This document shows positions 26,020 to 35,168 of a stretch of DNA of 64,000 nucleotides, in pieces. The translations under genes and the position numbers were made by a program. Within the stretch, counting starts at the first letter, position 1, and each line of letters begins with the position of its first letter. The stretch covers positions 124,001 through 188,000 of the forward strand of contig NZ_JARZAJ010000017.1 of the NCBI RefSeq assembly GCF_029892105.1, read 5' to 3'. This DNA comes from Kitasatospora sp. GP82 (lineage in GTDB: Bacteria > Actinomycetota > Actinomycetes > Streptomycetales > Streptomycetaceae). A model generated the notes under the pieces. It made no database searches. It was not told the origin of the DNA and worked only from the letters and a program-made list of their open reading frames with translations.

Positions 26020-26993
26020 GCGTTCACCTCGTCGAGTACGCAGGCGCTGCGACGGCCCTCGTCGACCACCCGCAGCAGCGGCCGATCGGCCGTGCACAGC
26101 GGCGACTTCCGCTCCGCGTACACGGGGCAGCGGGGATGGAAGGCGCAGCCGGGTGGTGGCGCCAGCAGCGAGGGCGGGCTGCCGGGGATGGCCCTGAGGG
26201 GATCCCCTTCGGGCGCGTCCAGGCGGGGCAGGGAGTCGAGCAGACCTCGGGTGTAGGGGTGGCGTGGTGCGGTGAACAGGCTGTCCGCGGGGGCCTGTTC
26301 GGCCGCCGAGCCGCCGTACATCACCAGGACCTCGTCGGCGACCCGGGCGATCACGCCGAGGTCATGGGTGATGATGACGAGGCCGAGTCCGCGTTCTCGC
26401 TGAAGCCTGGTCAGCAGTTCCAGGACCTGTGCCTGGACGGTGACGTCGAGGGCGGTGGTCGGCTCGTCGGCGATGATCAGGTCCGGCTCGCAGGAGAGCG
26501 CGAGCGCGATCATCGCTCGCTGGCGCATACCGCCGGAGAACTGGTGCGGGTACTCCCCCGCCCGGCGGGCCGGTCCGGGGATGCCGACGTCGCCGAGCAC
26601 CTCGACCGCCCTGGCCCAGGCGGTCTTCCGGCTGCCGCCGTGGTGCTCCCGGTAGGTCTCGGCTATCTGGTCGCCGATGGTGAAGTACGGGTGCAGGGCG
26701 GTGAGCGCGTCCTGGAAGACCATGGCGATCCGCCGGCCGCGCAGCCTGCGCACGGTCTCCTCGGGTGCGCCGATCAGCTCGGTGCCGTCGAAGCGGACCG
26801 AACCGGTCACCTCGGCGCCCCGGTGCAGCCCCATCACGGCCAGCGAGGTGACGGACTTCCCCGAGCCCGACTCCCCCACGATCCCGAGCGTACGCCCGCG
26901 CTCGACGGTGAAGTCGATCCCCTTCACCGCCCGGACCGCACCCTCGGCGGTGTCGAACTCGACGGCCAGGTCAGTGACTTCAAGCAGCGTCAT
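26016..26993 (-). CDS. Peptide ABC transporter ATP-binding protein (DppD/OppD type)
   Basis: A 325-residue ATPase with Walker A GESGSGKS, signature FSGGMRQRAMIALAL, Walker B LIIADEPTTALD and the family C-terminal motif CAFHPRCPVY. Together with the DppF-type protein it forms the ATPase dimer of a peptide importer. ATGA overlaps join it to both neighbouring genes, showing a tightly coupled operon. Confidence 0.93.
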   Translation of the reverse strand: MTLLEVTDLAVEFDTAEGAVRAVKGIDFTVERGRTLGIVGESGSGKSVTSLAVMGLHRGAEVTGSVRFDGTELIGAPEETVRRLRGRRIAMVFQDALTALHPYFTIGDQIAETYREHHGGSRKTAWARAVEVLGDVGIPGPARRAGEYPHQFSGGMRQRAMIALALSCEPDLIIADEPTTALDVTVQAQVLELLTRLQRERGLGLVIITHDLGVIARVADEVLVMYGGSAAEQAPADSLFTAPRHPYTRGLLDSLPRLDAPEGDPLRAIPGSPPSLLAPPPGCAFHPRCPVYAERKSPLCTADRPLLRVVDEGRRSACVLDEVNA

Positions 26994-27979
26994 GAAAGCC
27001 TCGCCCTCGGGTCGATCCAGGCGTAGAGAAGGTCCACGGCCAGGTTGGAGGTCACGATGAAGAAGGACGCGAGCAGCGTGATTCCCATGATCACCGGCTG
27101 GTCGGCCTTGTTGAGCGAGTCCGCGAAGAGCTTGCCGACGCCCGGGAGGCTGAACAGCGACTCGGTGATCAGCGCCCCGGCCAGCAGTCCGCCGAGGTCC
27201 ATGCCGAGCATGGTGGCGACCGGCGTCAGTGCGGGCCTCAGCCCGTGCCTGCCGACCACCCGGCGTTCGGGCAGGCCCTTGGCCCTGGCCGTCCGCACAT
27301 ACGGCTCGGCCATCGTTTCGATCACCGAATTGCGGGTCATCCGGGCGTAGATGGCGGCGAACATCAGCGCCAGCGTGATCCACGGCAGGATCAGGTTGCG
27401 CAGCCATCCGACCGGATCCTCGCCGAAAGCGATGTAGCGGGGGTAGGGCATCAGGCCGAGTACCGTCACCACCACGTAGAGCAGGATCATCGCGGTGAAG
27501 TAGACCGGCAGCGCGGCGACTGCGATGGTGCCGACCATCAGCACCCGGTCCACCCAGCTGTTGCGCCGCAGGGCGGAGAGCACCCCGGCCGAGAGGCCGA
27601 GCAGCAGCCAGAGCACGGCCGCGCCGAGGGCGAGCGAGGCGCTGGCGGGCAGCCGGTCCATCATCAGGTCCCAGACCGGCTGCCCGCTCTGGAAGGAGTA
27701 GCCGAAGCAGGGGAATCCGCAGTGGACGGCGTACTGGCCGCTGCCGAGCGTCTGCCCGGCGAAGATCCCGACCACATAGCGGCCGAACTGCACGATCAGC
27801 GGGTCGTCCAGGCCCATCTGATGCCGGACCATCTCGATCCGGTCGGCCGAGCAGTCCTTGCCGCAGAACTGTGCGGCCGGGTCGCTGGGCAGCAGGTAGA
27901 AGATGGCGAAGGTGAGCGCGCAGATCACCAGCAGGGTGGCGGCGATGCCGAGCAACCGCCGCAGCAGGAAGCCCGTCAT
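26990..27979 (-). CDS. Peptide ABC transporter permease (DppB type)
   Basis: A 329-residue membrane protein with six predicted helices and the transporter loop TARAKGLPERRVVGRHGLR. A DppB-type start (FLLRRLLGIAATLLVICALTF) is followed by a long periplasmic-type loop that contains four cysteines, FCGKDC and HCGFPCFG, which may form disulfides outside the cell. ATGA overlaps tie it to the genes on both sides. Confidence 0.92.
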   Translation of the reverse strand: MTGFLLRRLLGIAATLLVICALTFAIFYLLPSDPAAQFCGKDCSADRIEMVRHQMGLDDPLIVQFGRYVVGIFAGQTLGSGQYAVHCGFPCFGYSFQSGQPVWDLMMDRLPASASLALGAAVLWLLLGLSAGVLSALRRNSWVDRVLMVGTIAVAALPVYFTAMILLYVVVTVLGLMPYPRYIAFGEDPVGWLRNLILPWITLALMFAAIYARMTRNSVIETMAEPYVRTARAKGLPERRVVGRHGLRPALTPVATMLGMDLGGLLAGALITESLFSLPGVGKLFADSLNKADQPVIMGITLLASFFIVTSNLAVDLLYAWIDPRARLS

Positions 27980-28941
27980 GCCGCCCTGCCCTTCGGGTCG
28001 AGGGCGTCGCGCAGCGCATCGCCGAGCAGGGTGAAGGCGAGCACGATCAGGAAGAGGCAGGCGCTGGGGAGGATGAAGAACATCGGGTCGACCTTGTAGT
28101 AGAGCACCGAGTCCGAGATCATCTGGCCCCAACTCGGCGTCGGCGGACGGACGCCCACGCCGAGGAAGGTGAGCGCCGCCTCCGTGCCGATCAGGCCGGG
28201 GATGGCCAGCGTGACGTACACGGTGATGGTGCCGGTGAGGTTGGGCAGGATCTCGGTGAGCAGGATCCGGCCGCTGGAGGTGCCGCAGGCGCGGGCGGCC
28301 TCGACGTACTCGCGGTGCTTGAGCGAGAGCGTCTGACCCCGGATCACCCGGGCGATGTACGGCCAGCCGAAGGCGCCCAATACGCCGATCAGCAGCAGGA
28401 CGCGGTTGACGTCCCGGGCCACCGAGAGCAGCGCGATCATGAAGATCAGACTGGGGAAGGACATCATGACGTCCATGAAGCGGCTGATCAGGGTGTCGGT
28501 CCGGCCGCCGAAGTACCCGGCGGTGATGCCGAGCGCGACGCCGATGACGGTGATCAGCAGGGCGGCGGAGAAGGCCACCAGCAGGCTGATCTGGGCACCG
28601 TAGAGCAGACGGGCGAGGATGTCGCGGCCGAGCATCGGCTCGACGCCGAGCCAGTGGTCGGGGCCGATGCCGCCGAGCGTGCCTCTGGGCAGGCCCCCGA
28701 GATAGGCGTCGACGGACCTCTTGTCGGTGTCGTCCGGGCCGTGTCCGCTGATCGCGGTGAGCACGGGTGCGAGCAGTGCGGCGAGGACGAAGAAGGCGAT
28801 GATGCCGAGTCCGACCAGGGCGACGCGTCGGCGGCGCAGCCGCTGCCAGGCCAGGCGCCGGGGGGAGGCGGCCGAGTGCTGCTCCTGCGGCGGTTCGGTG
28901 TCCGCGAGGTAGCGGGGCGGGTCCTGCGAAGGGGCGGTCAT
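27976..28941 (-). CDS. Peptide ABC transporter permease (DppC type)
   Basis: A 321-residue membrane protein. An N-terminal cytoplasmic tail is followed by RRRRVALVGLGIIAFFVLAALL and five more helices, with the coupling loop EYVEAARACGTSSGRILLTEILPN. AGGAG precedes ATG 28941. In this operon the C-type permease gene comes before the B-type one, the reverse of the usual dppABCDF order. Confidence 0.92.
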   Translation of the reverse strand: MTAPSQDPPRYLADTEPPQEQHSAASPRRLAWQRLRRRRVALVGLGIIAFFVLAALLAPVLTAISGHGPDDTDKRSVDAYLGGLPRGTLGGIGPDHWLGVEPMLGRDILARLLYGAQISLLVAFSAALLITVIGVALGITAGYFGGRTDTLISRFMDVMMSFPSLIFMIALLSVARDVNRVLLLIGVLGAFGWPYIARVIRGQTLSLKHREYVEAARACGTSSGRILLTEILPNLTGTITVYVTLAIPGLIGTEAALTFLGVGVRPPTPSWGQMISDSVLYYKVDPMFFILPSACLFLIVLAFTLLGDALRDALDPKGRAA

Positions 28942-28955
28942 GGGTCGGCTCCTGG

Positions 28956-30692
28956 CTACTTGACGGACTTCAGGCCGATGACGGCGTAGTCGAGCTGCCC
29001 GGACCAGACGGGGTGGGCGAAGGCGCCGGCGATGTTGGAGCCGACCAGCAGCGGCTTCTTCTGCCAGACCAGCGGGACGGCGGGCGACTTGTCCATGATC
29101 TTGCCGTCCAGGGCGAGCCATGCCTGGTTGGCCTGCGAGACGTCGGCGAGTGCGGCGATGCGGTCGAGTTCGGCGATGGTCTCGGGGTCGTTGAACCGGG
29201 TGATGTCGCCCTGGTTTCCCTTGTCCTTGATGGTCCGCCCGTCGAAGATCATCGGCAGGAAGGTCGCGGCCGACGGGTAGTCAGGACACCAGCCGCCGAT
29301 GGACAGGCCGGGCTGCTTGTCCTTGTCGCCGACGATCGAGCTGACGGCGGTCGGGTCCACGGTGGTGATGGTGACGCTGATGCCGAGCTTCTTCAGCGCC
29401 GCCTGGATCGCCTCGGCCTGCTGGCGGCCACCGGTGGAGGTGAGCAGCTCGGTCGAGAAGCCGCCCGCGAACCCGGCCTCGGTGAGCAGCTCCTTGGCCT
29501 TCGCCTGGTCACCGGAGGGCTTGATCATGAAGTGGTCGACCGGCGTGCCCTGGGTGAGCACCGGCGGGAGGTAGGTGGCGGCGATGTCGGTGAACGCGGG
29601 CCCGCCCATCGTGGCGGCGAAGGCCTCCTTGTCCACCGCGTACTGCATGGCGAGCCGGACCTTGGCGTTGTCGAAGGGCGCCTTGGTGGTGTTCATGTCC
29701 AGCTTGGTGGTGCAGCCCGCGTTCTCGCTGACCAGGCGCTTCTTGACGTCCGGATTGGTCAGCACGTCGCTGATCTTCGCGGGCACCAGGTCGACGTAGG
29801 AGACGGCGTTCCTGTCGTCGCCCTGATCGGCGATCAGCCGGTCGGCGACGCCGGTGCCCTTGAGTGTCTGGTCCACCACGATCCGGTCGGGGTACGCCTT
29901 GCGGACGGGGTCGGTCTTCTCGTCCCAGTAGGTGTTCCGGACCAGCACCATGCGCTTGCCCCGGTCGTAGGACTCGATCCGGTACGGTCCGGAGGAGACC
30001 GGGTGATTGCTGTAGTTGACCCCCGCCTCCTTGGCCTTGGGGACGGGTGCGAAGGTCGGCAGTGTGACGGTGTAGCCGAACTCGGCCACCGGGCGCTTGA
30101 GATGGAAGACGATGGTCCTGTCGTCCGGGACCTCGATCGCCTGCTTGCCCAGCCGCTCTCCGTTCAACGGGCCCTGGTAGCCGGCGGGGGCGTTCAGGTA
30201 GACCCGGGCGTAGTCGGGGCCGCCGGGCAGTTCGGGGGAGAACGAGCGCTCGACGTTGTACTTGATGTCGTCGGCGACGATCGGGGTGCCGTCCTCGTAC
30301 TTGAGACCGTCCTTGAGGTGGAAGGTCCAGGTCCTGGCGCCGTCGCTGGGCGTGCCGAGGTCGGTGGCGAGGTCCGGCTCGATCTTCAGCCCCTCGGCAC
30401 CGGGGGCGGCCCTGAAGGTGGTGAGGGTGCGGTAGAGCATCCGGACGCCGACGTCCATGACCGGCATCGTCCAGTTGCGGGCGGGATCGAGCTGGTCGAA
30501 GTCCACATTGGACAGGACGTCGAGCGTTCCGCCCTTGACCGGTGTGCCGCCGATGATGCCGTCTCCCTCGGTGGTGACGCCCTGTTGGTTCCGGTCGTCG
30601 CCGCTGCTGCCGTTGCTGGTGCATGCCCCGAGGCCGAGGGTGAGTGCCGCCGCGATGGCCGCCGCAACGGCGGTATGGGTACGCCTGGTCAT
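28956..30692 (-). CDS. Peptide-binding lipoprotein of the ABC transporter (SBP family 5)
   Basis: A 578-residue solute-binding lipoprotein. The signal peptide ends in the lipobox LGLGAC, placing the acylated cysteine near residue 24. The family-5 body includes WTFHLKDGLKYEDGTPIVADDIKYNVERSF. It captures peptides outside the membrane for the four downstream transporter proteins. ATG 30692 is preferred over TTG 30698 because GGAG is then well spaced. The divergent region up to the aminopeptidase gene holds candidate operator f, so substrate capture and peptide hydrolysis may be induced together. Confidence 0.92.
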   Translation of the reverse strand: MTRRTHTAVAAAIAAALTLGLGACTSNGSSGDDRNQQGVTTEGDGIIGGTPVKGGTLDVLSNVDFDQLDPARNWTMPVMDVGVRMLYRTLTTFRAAPGAEGLKIEPDLATDLGTPSDGARTWTFHLKDGLKYEDGTPIVADDIKYNVERSFSPELPGGPDYARVYLNAPAGYQGPLNGERLGKQAIEVPDDRTIVFHLKRPVAEFGYTVTLPTFAPVPKAKEAGVNYSNHPVSSGPYRIESYDRGKRMVLVRNTYWDEKTDPVRKAYPDRIVVDQTLKGTGVADRLIADQGDDRNAVSYVDLVPAKISDVLTNPDVKKRLVSENAGCTTKLDMNTTKAPFDNAKVRLAMQYAVDKEAFAATMGGPAFTDIAATYLPPVLTQGTPVDHFMIKPSGDQAKAKELLTEAGFAGGFSTELLTSTGGRQQAEAIQAALKKLGISVTITTVDPTAVSSIVGDKDKQPGLSIGGWCPDYPSAATFLPMIFDGRTIKDKGNQGDITRFNDPETIAELDRIAALADVSQANQAWLALDGKIMDKSPAVPLVWQKKPLLVGSNIAGAFAHPVWSGQLDYAVIGLKSVK

Positions 30693-30813
30693 GTGCAACT
30701 CCGCAGTGGGGGGCCGTCATTGCGGCCTGGTTCACCCCCGGGGCTGGTCCGGGGCTCGCCCTCGGAGGCGACCGCTGGGTCTAGCAGCCCCGAGGTGTGA
30801 CCCGTAACATAGT

Positions 30814-30830
30814 AATGTGAAATTGCACAG
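30814..30830. promoter_or_regulatory. Candidate regulon operator, site f
   Basis: AATGTGAAATTGCACAG fits the TGTGA-N4-TnACA pattern. It lies in the divergent region, 122 bases before the peptide-binding protein gene and 100 bases before the aminopeptidase gene. TACTAT, a possible -10 box on the minus strand, lies beside it. Confidence 0.5.
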
Positions 30831-30929
30831 GCAAGGGCTTGTGCGGCCCGTTATCGAGCTGTGTCCGGACTGGCCGTCAACTCCCTTGCCGACAAACCGA
30901 ATCACCGCAGCTCAGAAGGGATCGCAGCC

Positions 30930-32399
30930 GTGACCACCCAACCCCGGCCCAACACCGGCAGCCACGACCTGCCCGTCAGCCCTGCCCTCGACGCCTTCAT
31001 GGGCACCGCCTGGGCCGCCAGCCCGCTGCCGGCCGAGGACAGGGTCGCCGGTCACCAGGTCACCCCGGCCCGCCGCGCCCGGCTCGCCGCCGCCTTCCCC
31101 GGTGAGCGACTGCTGATCCCCGCAGGGCAGTTGAAGGTCCGAAGCAACGACTGCGACTACCGCTTCCGCCCGCACAGCGCCTACGCCCATCTCACCGGGC
31201 TCACCGGCGAGGACCAGGTCGGCCATGTCCTGGTCCTCGAACCCACCGGGGAGAGCGTGCTCTACCTGCGCCCCCGCTCCCCGCGCGGCGGGGCCGCGCA
31301 CGGCGGGAGCACGGACCGCTCGGAGTTCTACCGCGACCGCCGCTACGGCGAGTTCTGGGTCGGCCGCCGCCCCGACCTGGCCGAGGCCGAACAGCTCACC
31401 GGCATCCGCACCGCCCACCTGGACGACCTCGACAAGCTTCTGACGGGCGCCCGACCCCGGACCCGCGTCCTCGCCGGAGTCGATCCGCAACTGGACGCCG
31501 CCACCGGCCGGTCCGACGGCCGTACCGTCCACGAGGACTCCCGACTCGCCGCCGTCCTGGCCGAGCTGCGCCTGATCAAGGACCGGTGGGAGGTCGAACA
31601 GCTGCAACTCTCCGTCGACCACACCACCACCGGCTTCGAGGACGTCGTCCGCGCCATCCCCACCGCCCTGCGCCACGGGCGCGGCGAGCGCTGGCTGGAG
31701 GGGACGTTCAACCTGCGCGCCCGCGCGGAGGGCAACGGCACCGGGTACGACACCATCGTCGCCTCCGGCGCGCACGCCTGCGTCCTGCACTGGATCCGCA
31801 ACGACGGCCCGCTCGACCCCACCAAACTGCTGCTGCTCGACGCGGGCGTGGAGACCGACACCCTCTACACCGCCGACGTCACCCGCACCCTGCCGCTCGG
31901 CGGCACCTTCTCCCCCGTCCAACGGGCCGTCTACGAGCTGGTACTGGCCGCCCAGGACGCCGCCATCGCCACCCTCAGGCCCGGCGCCAGCTTCCGGGAC
32001 TTCCACCGGGCCGGCATGCGGGTGATCGCCGAGGGCCTGGCCGACTGGGGCGTGCTGCGCGTCCCCGCCGAGGAGGCCCTGCACGAGGACTCCGGCCTCT
32101 ACCGCCGCTACACCCTCTGCAGCAGCGGCCATATGCTCGGCCTCGACGTCCACGACTGCGCCAAGGCCCGCGCCGAGACCTACCTGGACGGCGTCCTGGA
32201 GGAGGGCATGGTCCTCACCGTCGAACCCGGCCTCTACCTCCAGCCCGACGACGAGACCCTCCCGCTCGAACTGCGCGGCCTCGGCGTACGCATCGAGGAC
32301 GACCTGGTCATCACCGCCGACGGCGCCCGCCTGATGTCCGGCGCCCTCCCCCGCACCGCCCCCGCCATCGAGGAGTGGATGGGAAACCTGCTGGCCTGA
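30930..32399 (+). CDS. pepP: Xaa-Pro aminopeptidase (aminopeptidase P, M24)
   Basis: A 489-residue aminopeptidase P. The N-terminal creatinase-like domain is followed by a pita-bread metal domain with LLLDAGVETDTLYTADVTRTLP (two Asp ligands), SSGHMLGLDVHD (His ligand), EEGMVLTVEPGLY and RIEDDLVIT (two Glu ligands). It removes the N-terminal residue from peptides with proline, or hydroxyproline, in second position, the bottleneck in using collagen peptides. GTG 30930 with AGAAGGGA is preferred over a start at 30861. It diverges from the peptide transporter, which fits this role. Confidence 0.92.
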   Translation: MTTQPRPNTGSHDLPVSPALDAFMGTAWAASPLPAEDRVAGHQVTPARRARLAAAFPGERLLIPAGQLKVRSNDCDYRFRPHSAYAHLTGLTGEDQVGHVLVLEPTGESVLYLRPRSPRGGAAHGGSTDRSEFYRDRRYGEFWVGRRPDLAEAEQLTGIRTAHLDDLDKLLTGARPRTRVLAGVDPQLDAATGRSDGRTVHEDSRLAAVLAELRLIKDRWEVEQLQLSVDHTTTGFEDVVRAIPTALRHGRGERWLEGTFNLRARAEGNGTGYDTIVASGAHACVLHWIRNDGPLDPTKLLLLDAGVETDTLYTADVTRTLPLGGTFSPVQRAVYELVLAAQDAAIATLRPGASFRDFHRAGMRVIAEGLADWGVLRVPAEEALHEDSGLYRRYTLCSSGHMLGLDVHDCAKARAETYLDGVLEEGMVLTVEPGLYLQPDDETLPLELRGLGVRIEDDLVITADGARLMSGALPRTAPAIEEWMGNLLA

Positions 32400-32414
32400 C
32401 GCCAAGCCCCCGGA

Positions 32415-32434
32415 GGGGCGCGGGGAACTGCGCG
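32415..32434. repeat. Partial copy of a streptomycete intergenic repeat
   Basis: GGGGCGCGGGGAACTGCGCG lies between the convergent ends of the aminopeptidase and nitronate monooxygenase genes. The GGGGCGCGGGG start matches the larger repeat clusters at 4612 and 42811, while the AACTGCGCG tail matches the common streptomycete form. Confidence 0.6.
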
Positions 32435-32463
32435 GGTTTCCGGAGGGACGCGAGGGATGGTTT

Positions 32464-33552
32464 TCAGAGCCTCGCGCCCCAGGAGTGGTGCCTGGCCGGT
32501 CGCGTGCCCAGGAGCCGGGCCGCCTCTGCCCACAGCTCACGGGTGATCTGCGCCGCCGGACCACTGCGGGCGCGCAGGTGCGCCGTACCGGCCCACAGGT
32601 TCATGCCGTCGAGGTCACCCCGGGCCGCGGCCGCAGCCCGCAGCGGACGGGTCAGGTGGTGCACCTCCGGGTAGGCGGCGGGCGCGTACGGCTCGTGGCG
32701 GTCGATGAAGGCATTGCGCAGGCCCCGCGCAGGACGGCCGGTGAACGCCCTGGTCACCGTGGTCTCGGCGTACCGCTCGTCCACCAGCGCCGCCCGGTAG
32801 GCCGCCGCCGCACCGGACTCGTCGCTGCGCAGATACGCCGTCCCCAGCTGCACCGCCGCCGCGCCCGCCGCCAGCGCGGCGGCGATCGCCGCGCCGTCGC
32901 CAAGCCCACCGGCCGCGATCAGCGGCAGGTCGCCCGCACGCCGCACCTCGGCGAGCAGGGCCGGCAGCGGCGTCCGCCCCGGCCGGGCATCGGCCCGGTG
33001 GGTGGCCCGGTGGCCGCCCGCCTCGGGGCCCTGGACGGTCAGCGCGTCAAGGCCGAGGGCCGCCGCCGCGCGGGCCTCGTCGGCCGATGTCACCGTCCCC
33101 ACCTGGACACTGCCCACCGCCCGCAGCGCGGCGACCTCGACGGCCGACGGCAGACCGAAGGTGTACGAGACGAGCGGGACCGGATCGGCCAGCAGGGCCT
33201 CGATCTTGGCCTCCCAGTCGTCCCGGTCGGGCGCGATCCGCTCGGGCAGTTCGACGCCGAGGCGCTCGGCCTCCGGTCGCAGCCGCTCGCGGTACGCGGC
33301 CACGGCCGCCGGATCGGAGGGCTCGGCGGGGACGAAGAGGTTCATTCCGAACGGACGGTCCGTCAGCTCCCTGGTCCGGCGCACCTGCTCGGCCATCGCA
33401 CCCGCCGTCAGATACCCCGCCGCGAGAAACCCCAGCCCACCGGCGCCACCGACCGCCGCCACCAACTCGGGCGTGGAAGCCCCACCCGCCATCGGAGCAG
33501 CCACCACCGGCACCTCGACGAGCCGCAACAGTCCGCCCACCACAGCCACCAT
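32464..33552 (-). CDS. Nitronate monooxygenase family protein
   Basis: A 362-residue FMN enzyme of the nitropropane dioxygenase family. Visible are APMAGGASTPEL at the N-terminus, LTVQGPEAGGHRATH with the catalytic-type His, LPLIAAGGLGDG and VQLGTAYLRSDESG. These enzymes oxidise nitronates such as propionate 3-nitronate and protect against them. ATG 33552 is chosen because GAGGGAGAGGG precedes it and the barrel begins there. It has no obvious link with the collagen genes around it. Confidence 0.88.
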   Translation of the reverse strand: MVAVVGGLLRLVEVPVVAAPMAGGASTPELVAAVGGAGGLGFLAAGYLTAGAMAEQVRRTRELTDRPFGMNLFVPAEPSDPAAVAAYRERLRPEAERLGVELPERIAPDRDDWEAKIEALLADPVPLVSYTFGLPSAVEVAALRAVGSVQVGTVTSADEARAAAALGLDALTVQGPEAGGHRATHRADARPGRTPLPALLAEVRRAGDLPLIAAGGLGDGAAIAAALAAGAAAVQLGTAYLRSDESGAAAAYRAALVDERYAETTVTRAFTGRPARGLRNAFIDRHEPYAPAAYPEVHHLTRPLRAAAAARGDLDGMNLWAGTAHLRARSGPAAQITRELWAEAARLLGTRPARHHSWGARL

Positions 33553-33798
33553 CTCCCTCTCCCCCTCGCTCCCCACCCTATGCGCCGCGCCCGCAATCGG
33601 GCCGTGGCACCGCACCCGGACCGAGCCCGGACTGTTCACCCTGCCCCGCCCGTGAGCCCGCACTTGGCGTGACAGGACTCATATGACACTCCATCAGGCC
33701 ATCCGCCCGGCGGTACTGACAGAGCCTCATGCCGCGTGTCTTATGATCATCTTTGCTGCGGCGGGAGGTTCCCGCCGCCCAGTTACAACGGGGGAATT

Positions 33799-34332
33799 GT
33801 GGCTTCTTCACGTATGTCCGCGCTGCGTGCCGCGGCTGTCGGGGCCGGCGCCGCCGGGCTGCTGTTCGGCCTGATGAGCGTTCCGGCGAGCGCTGCCGGC
33901 GGGTCGTACACCGTCGTGCTCCACAACGGGGCGAGCGGCAAGTGCCTGGAGGTTCCCGGCGGGCACTACGAGAACGGTGCACCGGCGCAGCAGTGGGACT
34001 GCAATGGCGGCAGCAACCAGAAGTGGACCGTCATACCCACGAATGACGGCTACTCGACTCTCGTCAACGTGAGCACCCAGAAGTGCCTGGAGATCGCCGA
34101 CTGGAGCAGGAACCGGGGCGCGGCGGCCCGGCAGTGGGACTGCCACGGCGGCGACAACCAGAAGTGGGTCGTCTCGGGGATCAACTCGGATTCCCAGGTC
34201 TCGATCAGGAACAAGAACAGCTGGATGCTCCTCGACGATCCCGGCTTCAGCGGGGGCAACGGTACGCAGATGATTCAGTGGCCCGAGAAGGCCGGAGCGG
34301 CGAACCAGCTCTGGACCGTGTCCTACCGCTAG
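33799..34332 (+). CDS. Secreted ricin-type lectin domain protein
   Basis: A 177-residue exported protein. GTG 33799 follows GGGGGAA; the signal peptide has a hydrophobic core AAAVGAGAAGLLFGLMS and a PASA-A cleavage region. The rest is one ricin-B beta-trefoil with its three repeats: QQWDC...NQKW, RQWDC...NQKW, and a last QLW. Three conserved cysteine pairs fit. It would bind galactose-type sugars outside the cell, perhaps on glycoproteins. It has no enzyme domain attached. The terminator follows 40 bases later. Confidence 0.88.
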   Translation: MASSRMSALRAAAVGAGAAGLLFGLMSVPASAAGGSYTVVLHNGASGKCLEVPGGHYENGAPAQQWDCNGGSNQKWTVIPTNDGYSTLVNVSTQKCLEIADWSRNRGAAARQWDCHGGDNQKWVVSGINSDSQVSIRNKNSWMLLDDPGFSGGNGTQMIQWPEKAGAANQLWTVSYR

Positions 34333-34371
34333 GCACGAACCTCCTCGTAGCCGCGGCCGCTTGAGCCGCAC

Positions 34372-34408
34372 GAAATCCCGTCCGGCCGGTTCGGCCGGGC
34401 GGGATTTC
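34372..34408 (+). terminator. Terminator after the lectin gene
   Basis: GAAATCCCGTCCGGCC at 34372-34387 pairs with GGCCGGGCGGGATTTC at 34393-34408, with a T-rich flank inside the stem end. This is a strong intrinsic terminator for the lectin gene. Confidence 0.85.
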
Positions 34409-34526
34409 TCCGCCGGACCGTGAACGAGCCGCTGAAGAGCTCGCCCAACCCCGTCGGCCACTGGGCCCGGCCGGCCGAAGACCCCAGGGGCATGCCGGCC
34501 GGCGCGGCCCATCACGCGCCGAGGGC

Positions 34527-35168
34527 TCACGCGGGGCGGATCAGACCGCTGGTCAGCCCTGCGGCGATGGCTGCCGTCCGGCTGTCGACGCCCAACTTGT
34601 CGTAGATATGGACCAGATGGGTCTTGACCGTGGCCTCGCTGATGAAGAGGCGCTTGGAGATCTGGCGGTTGGCCAGGCCCTCTGCGAGGAGTCGGAGGAT
34701 CTCCGCCTCGCGCGGGGAGAGGGTCGGGCGGCCCGCGCGGACGCGGCCCAGCAGGCGGGCGGCGACCGGAGGGGCGAGGACGGCCTCGCCGCGCGCGGCG
34801 GCGTGCACCGCGGCGGCGAGCTCCTCCGGCGGGGCGTCCTTGAGCAGATAGCCGGTGGCCCCGGCCTCCACGGCGGCGAGGATGTCGGCGTCGGTGCTGT
34901 AGGTGGTGAGGATCAGGACGGCCGGCGGATCGGGCAGGGCAGTGATCCGGCGGGTGGCCTCGACGCCGTGCATACCGGCACCCATCTGAAGGTCCATCAG
35001 CACCACGTCGGGACGGCCGAGCGCCGAGTCGGGCGACTCCAGCAGCCGCAGCGCCTCCGCCCCCTCGGCCGCCTCGCCGACGGCGACGACGTCCGGCAGG
35101 TCGTCCACCATGGCGCGCAGCCCGCGCCTGACCACCGGGTGGTCGTCCACCAGCAGGACGCGGATCAC
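34527..35168 (-). CDS. NarL/LuxR-family response regulator
   Basis: A 213-residue response regulator. The receiver domain has the acidic pair DD (8-9), phospho-acceptor Asp59 in VVLMDLQMG, and the conserved lysine in YLLKDAPPE. The LuxR helix-turn-helix LSPREAEILRLLAEGLANRQISKRLFISEATVKTH fills the C-terminus. GTG 35168 overlaps the stop of the kinase gene (GTGA). It probably controls the divergent ABC exporter operon. Confidence 0.92.
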   Translation of the reverse strand: MIRVLLVDDHPVVRRGLRAMVDDLPDVVAVGEAAEGAEALRLLESPDSALGRPDVVLMDLQMGAGMHGVEATRRITALPDPPAVLILTTYSTDADILAAVEAGATGYLLKDAPPEELAAAVHAAARGEAVLAPPVAARLLGRVRAGRPTLSPREAEILRLLAEGLANRQISKRLFISEATVKTHLVHIYDKLGVDSRTAAIAAGLTSGLIRPA

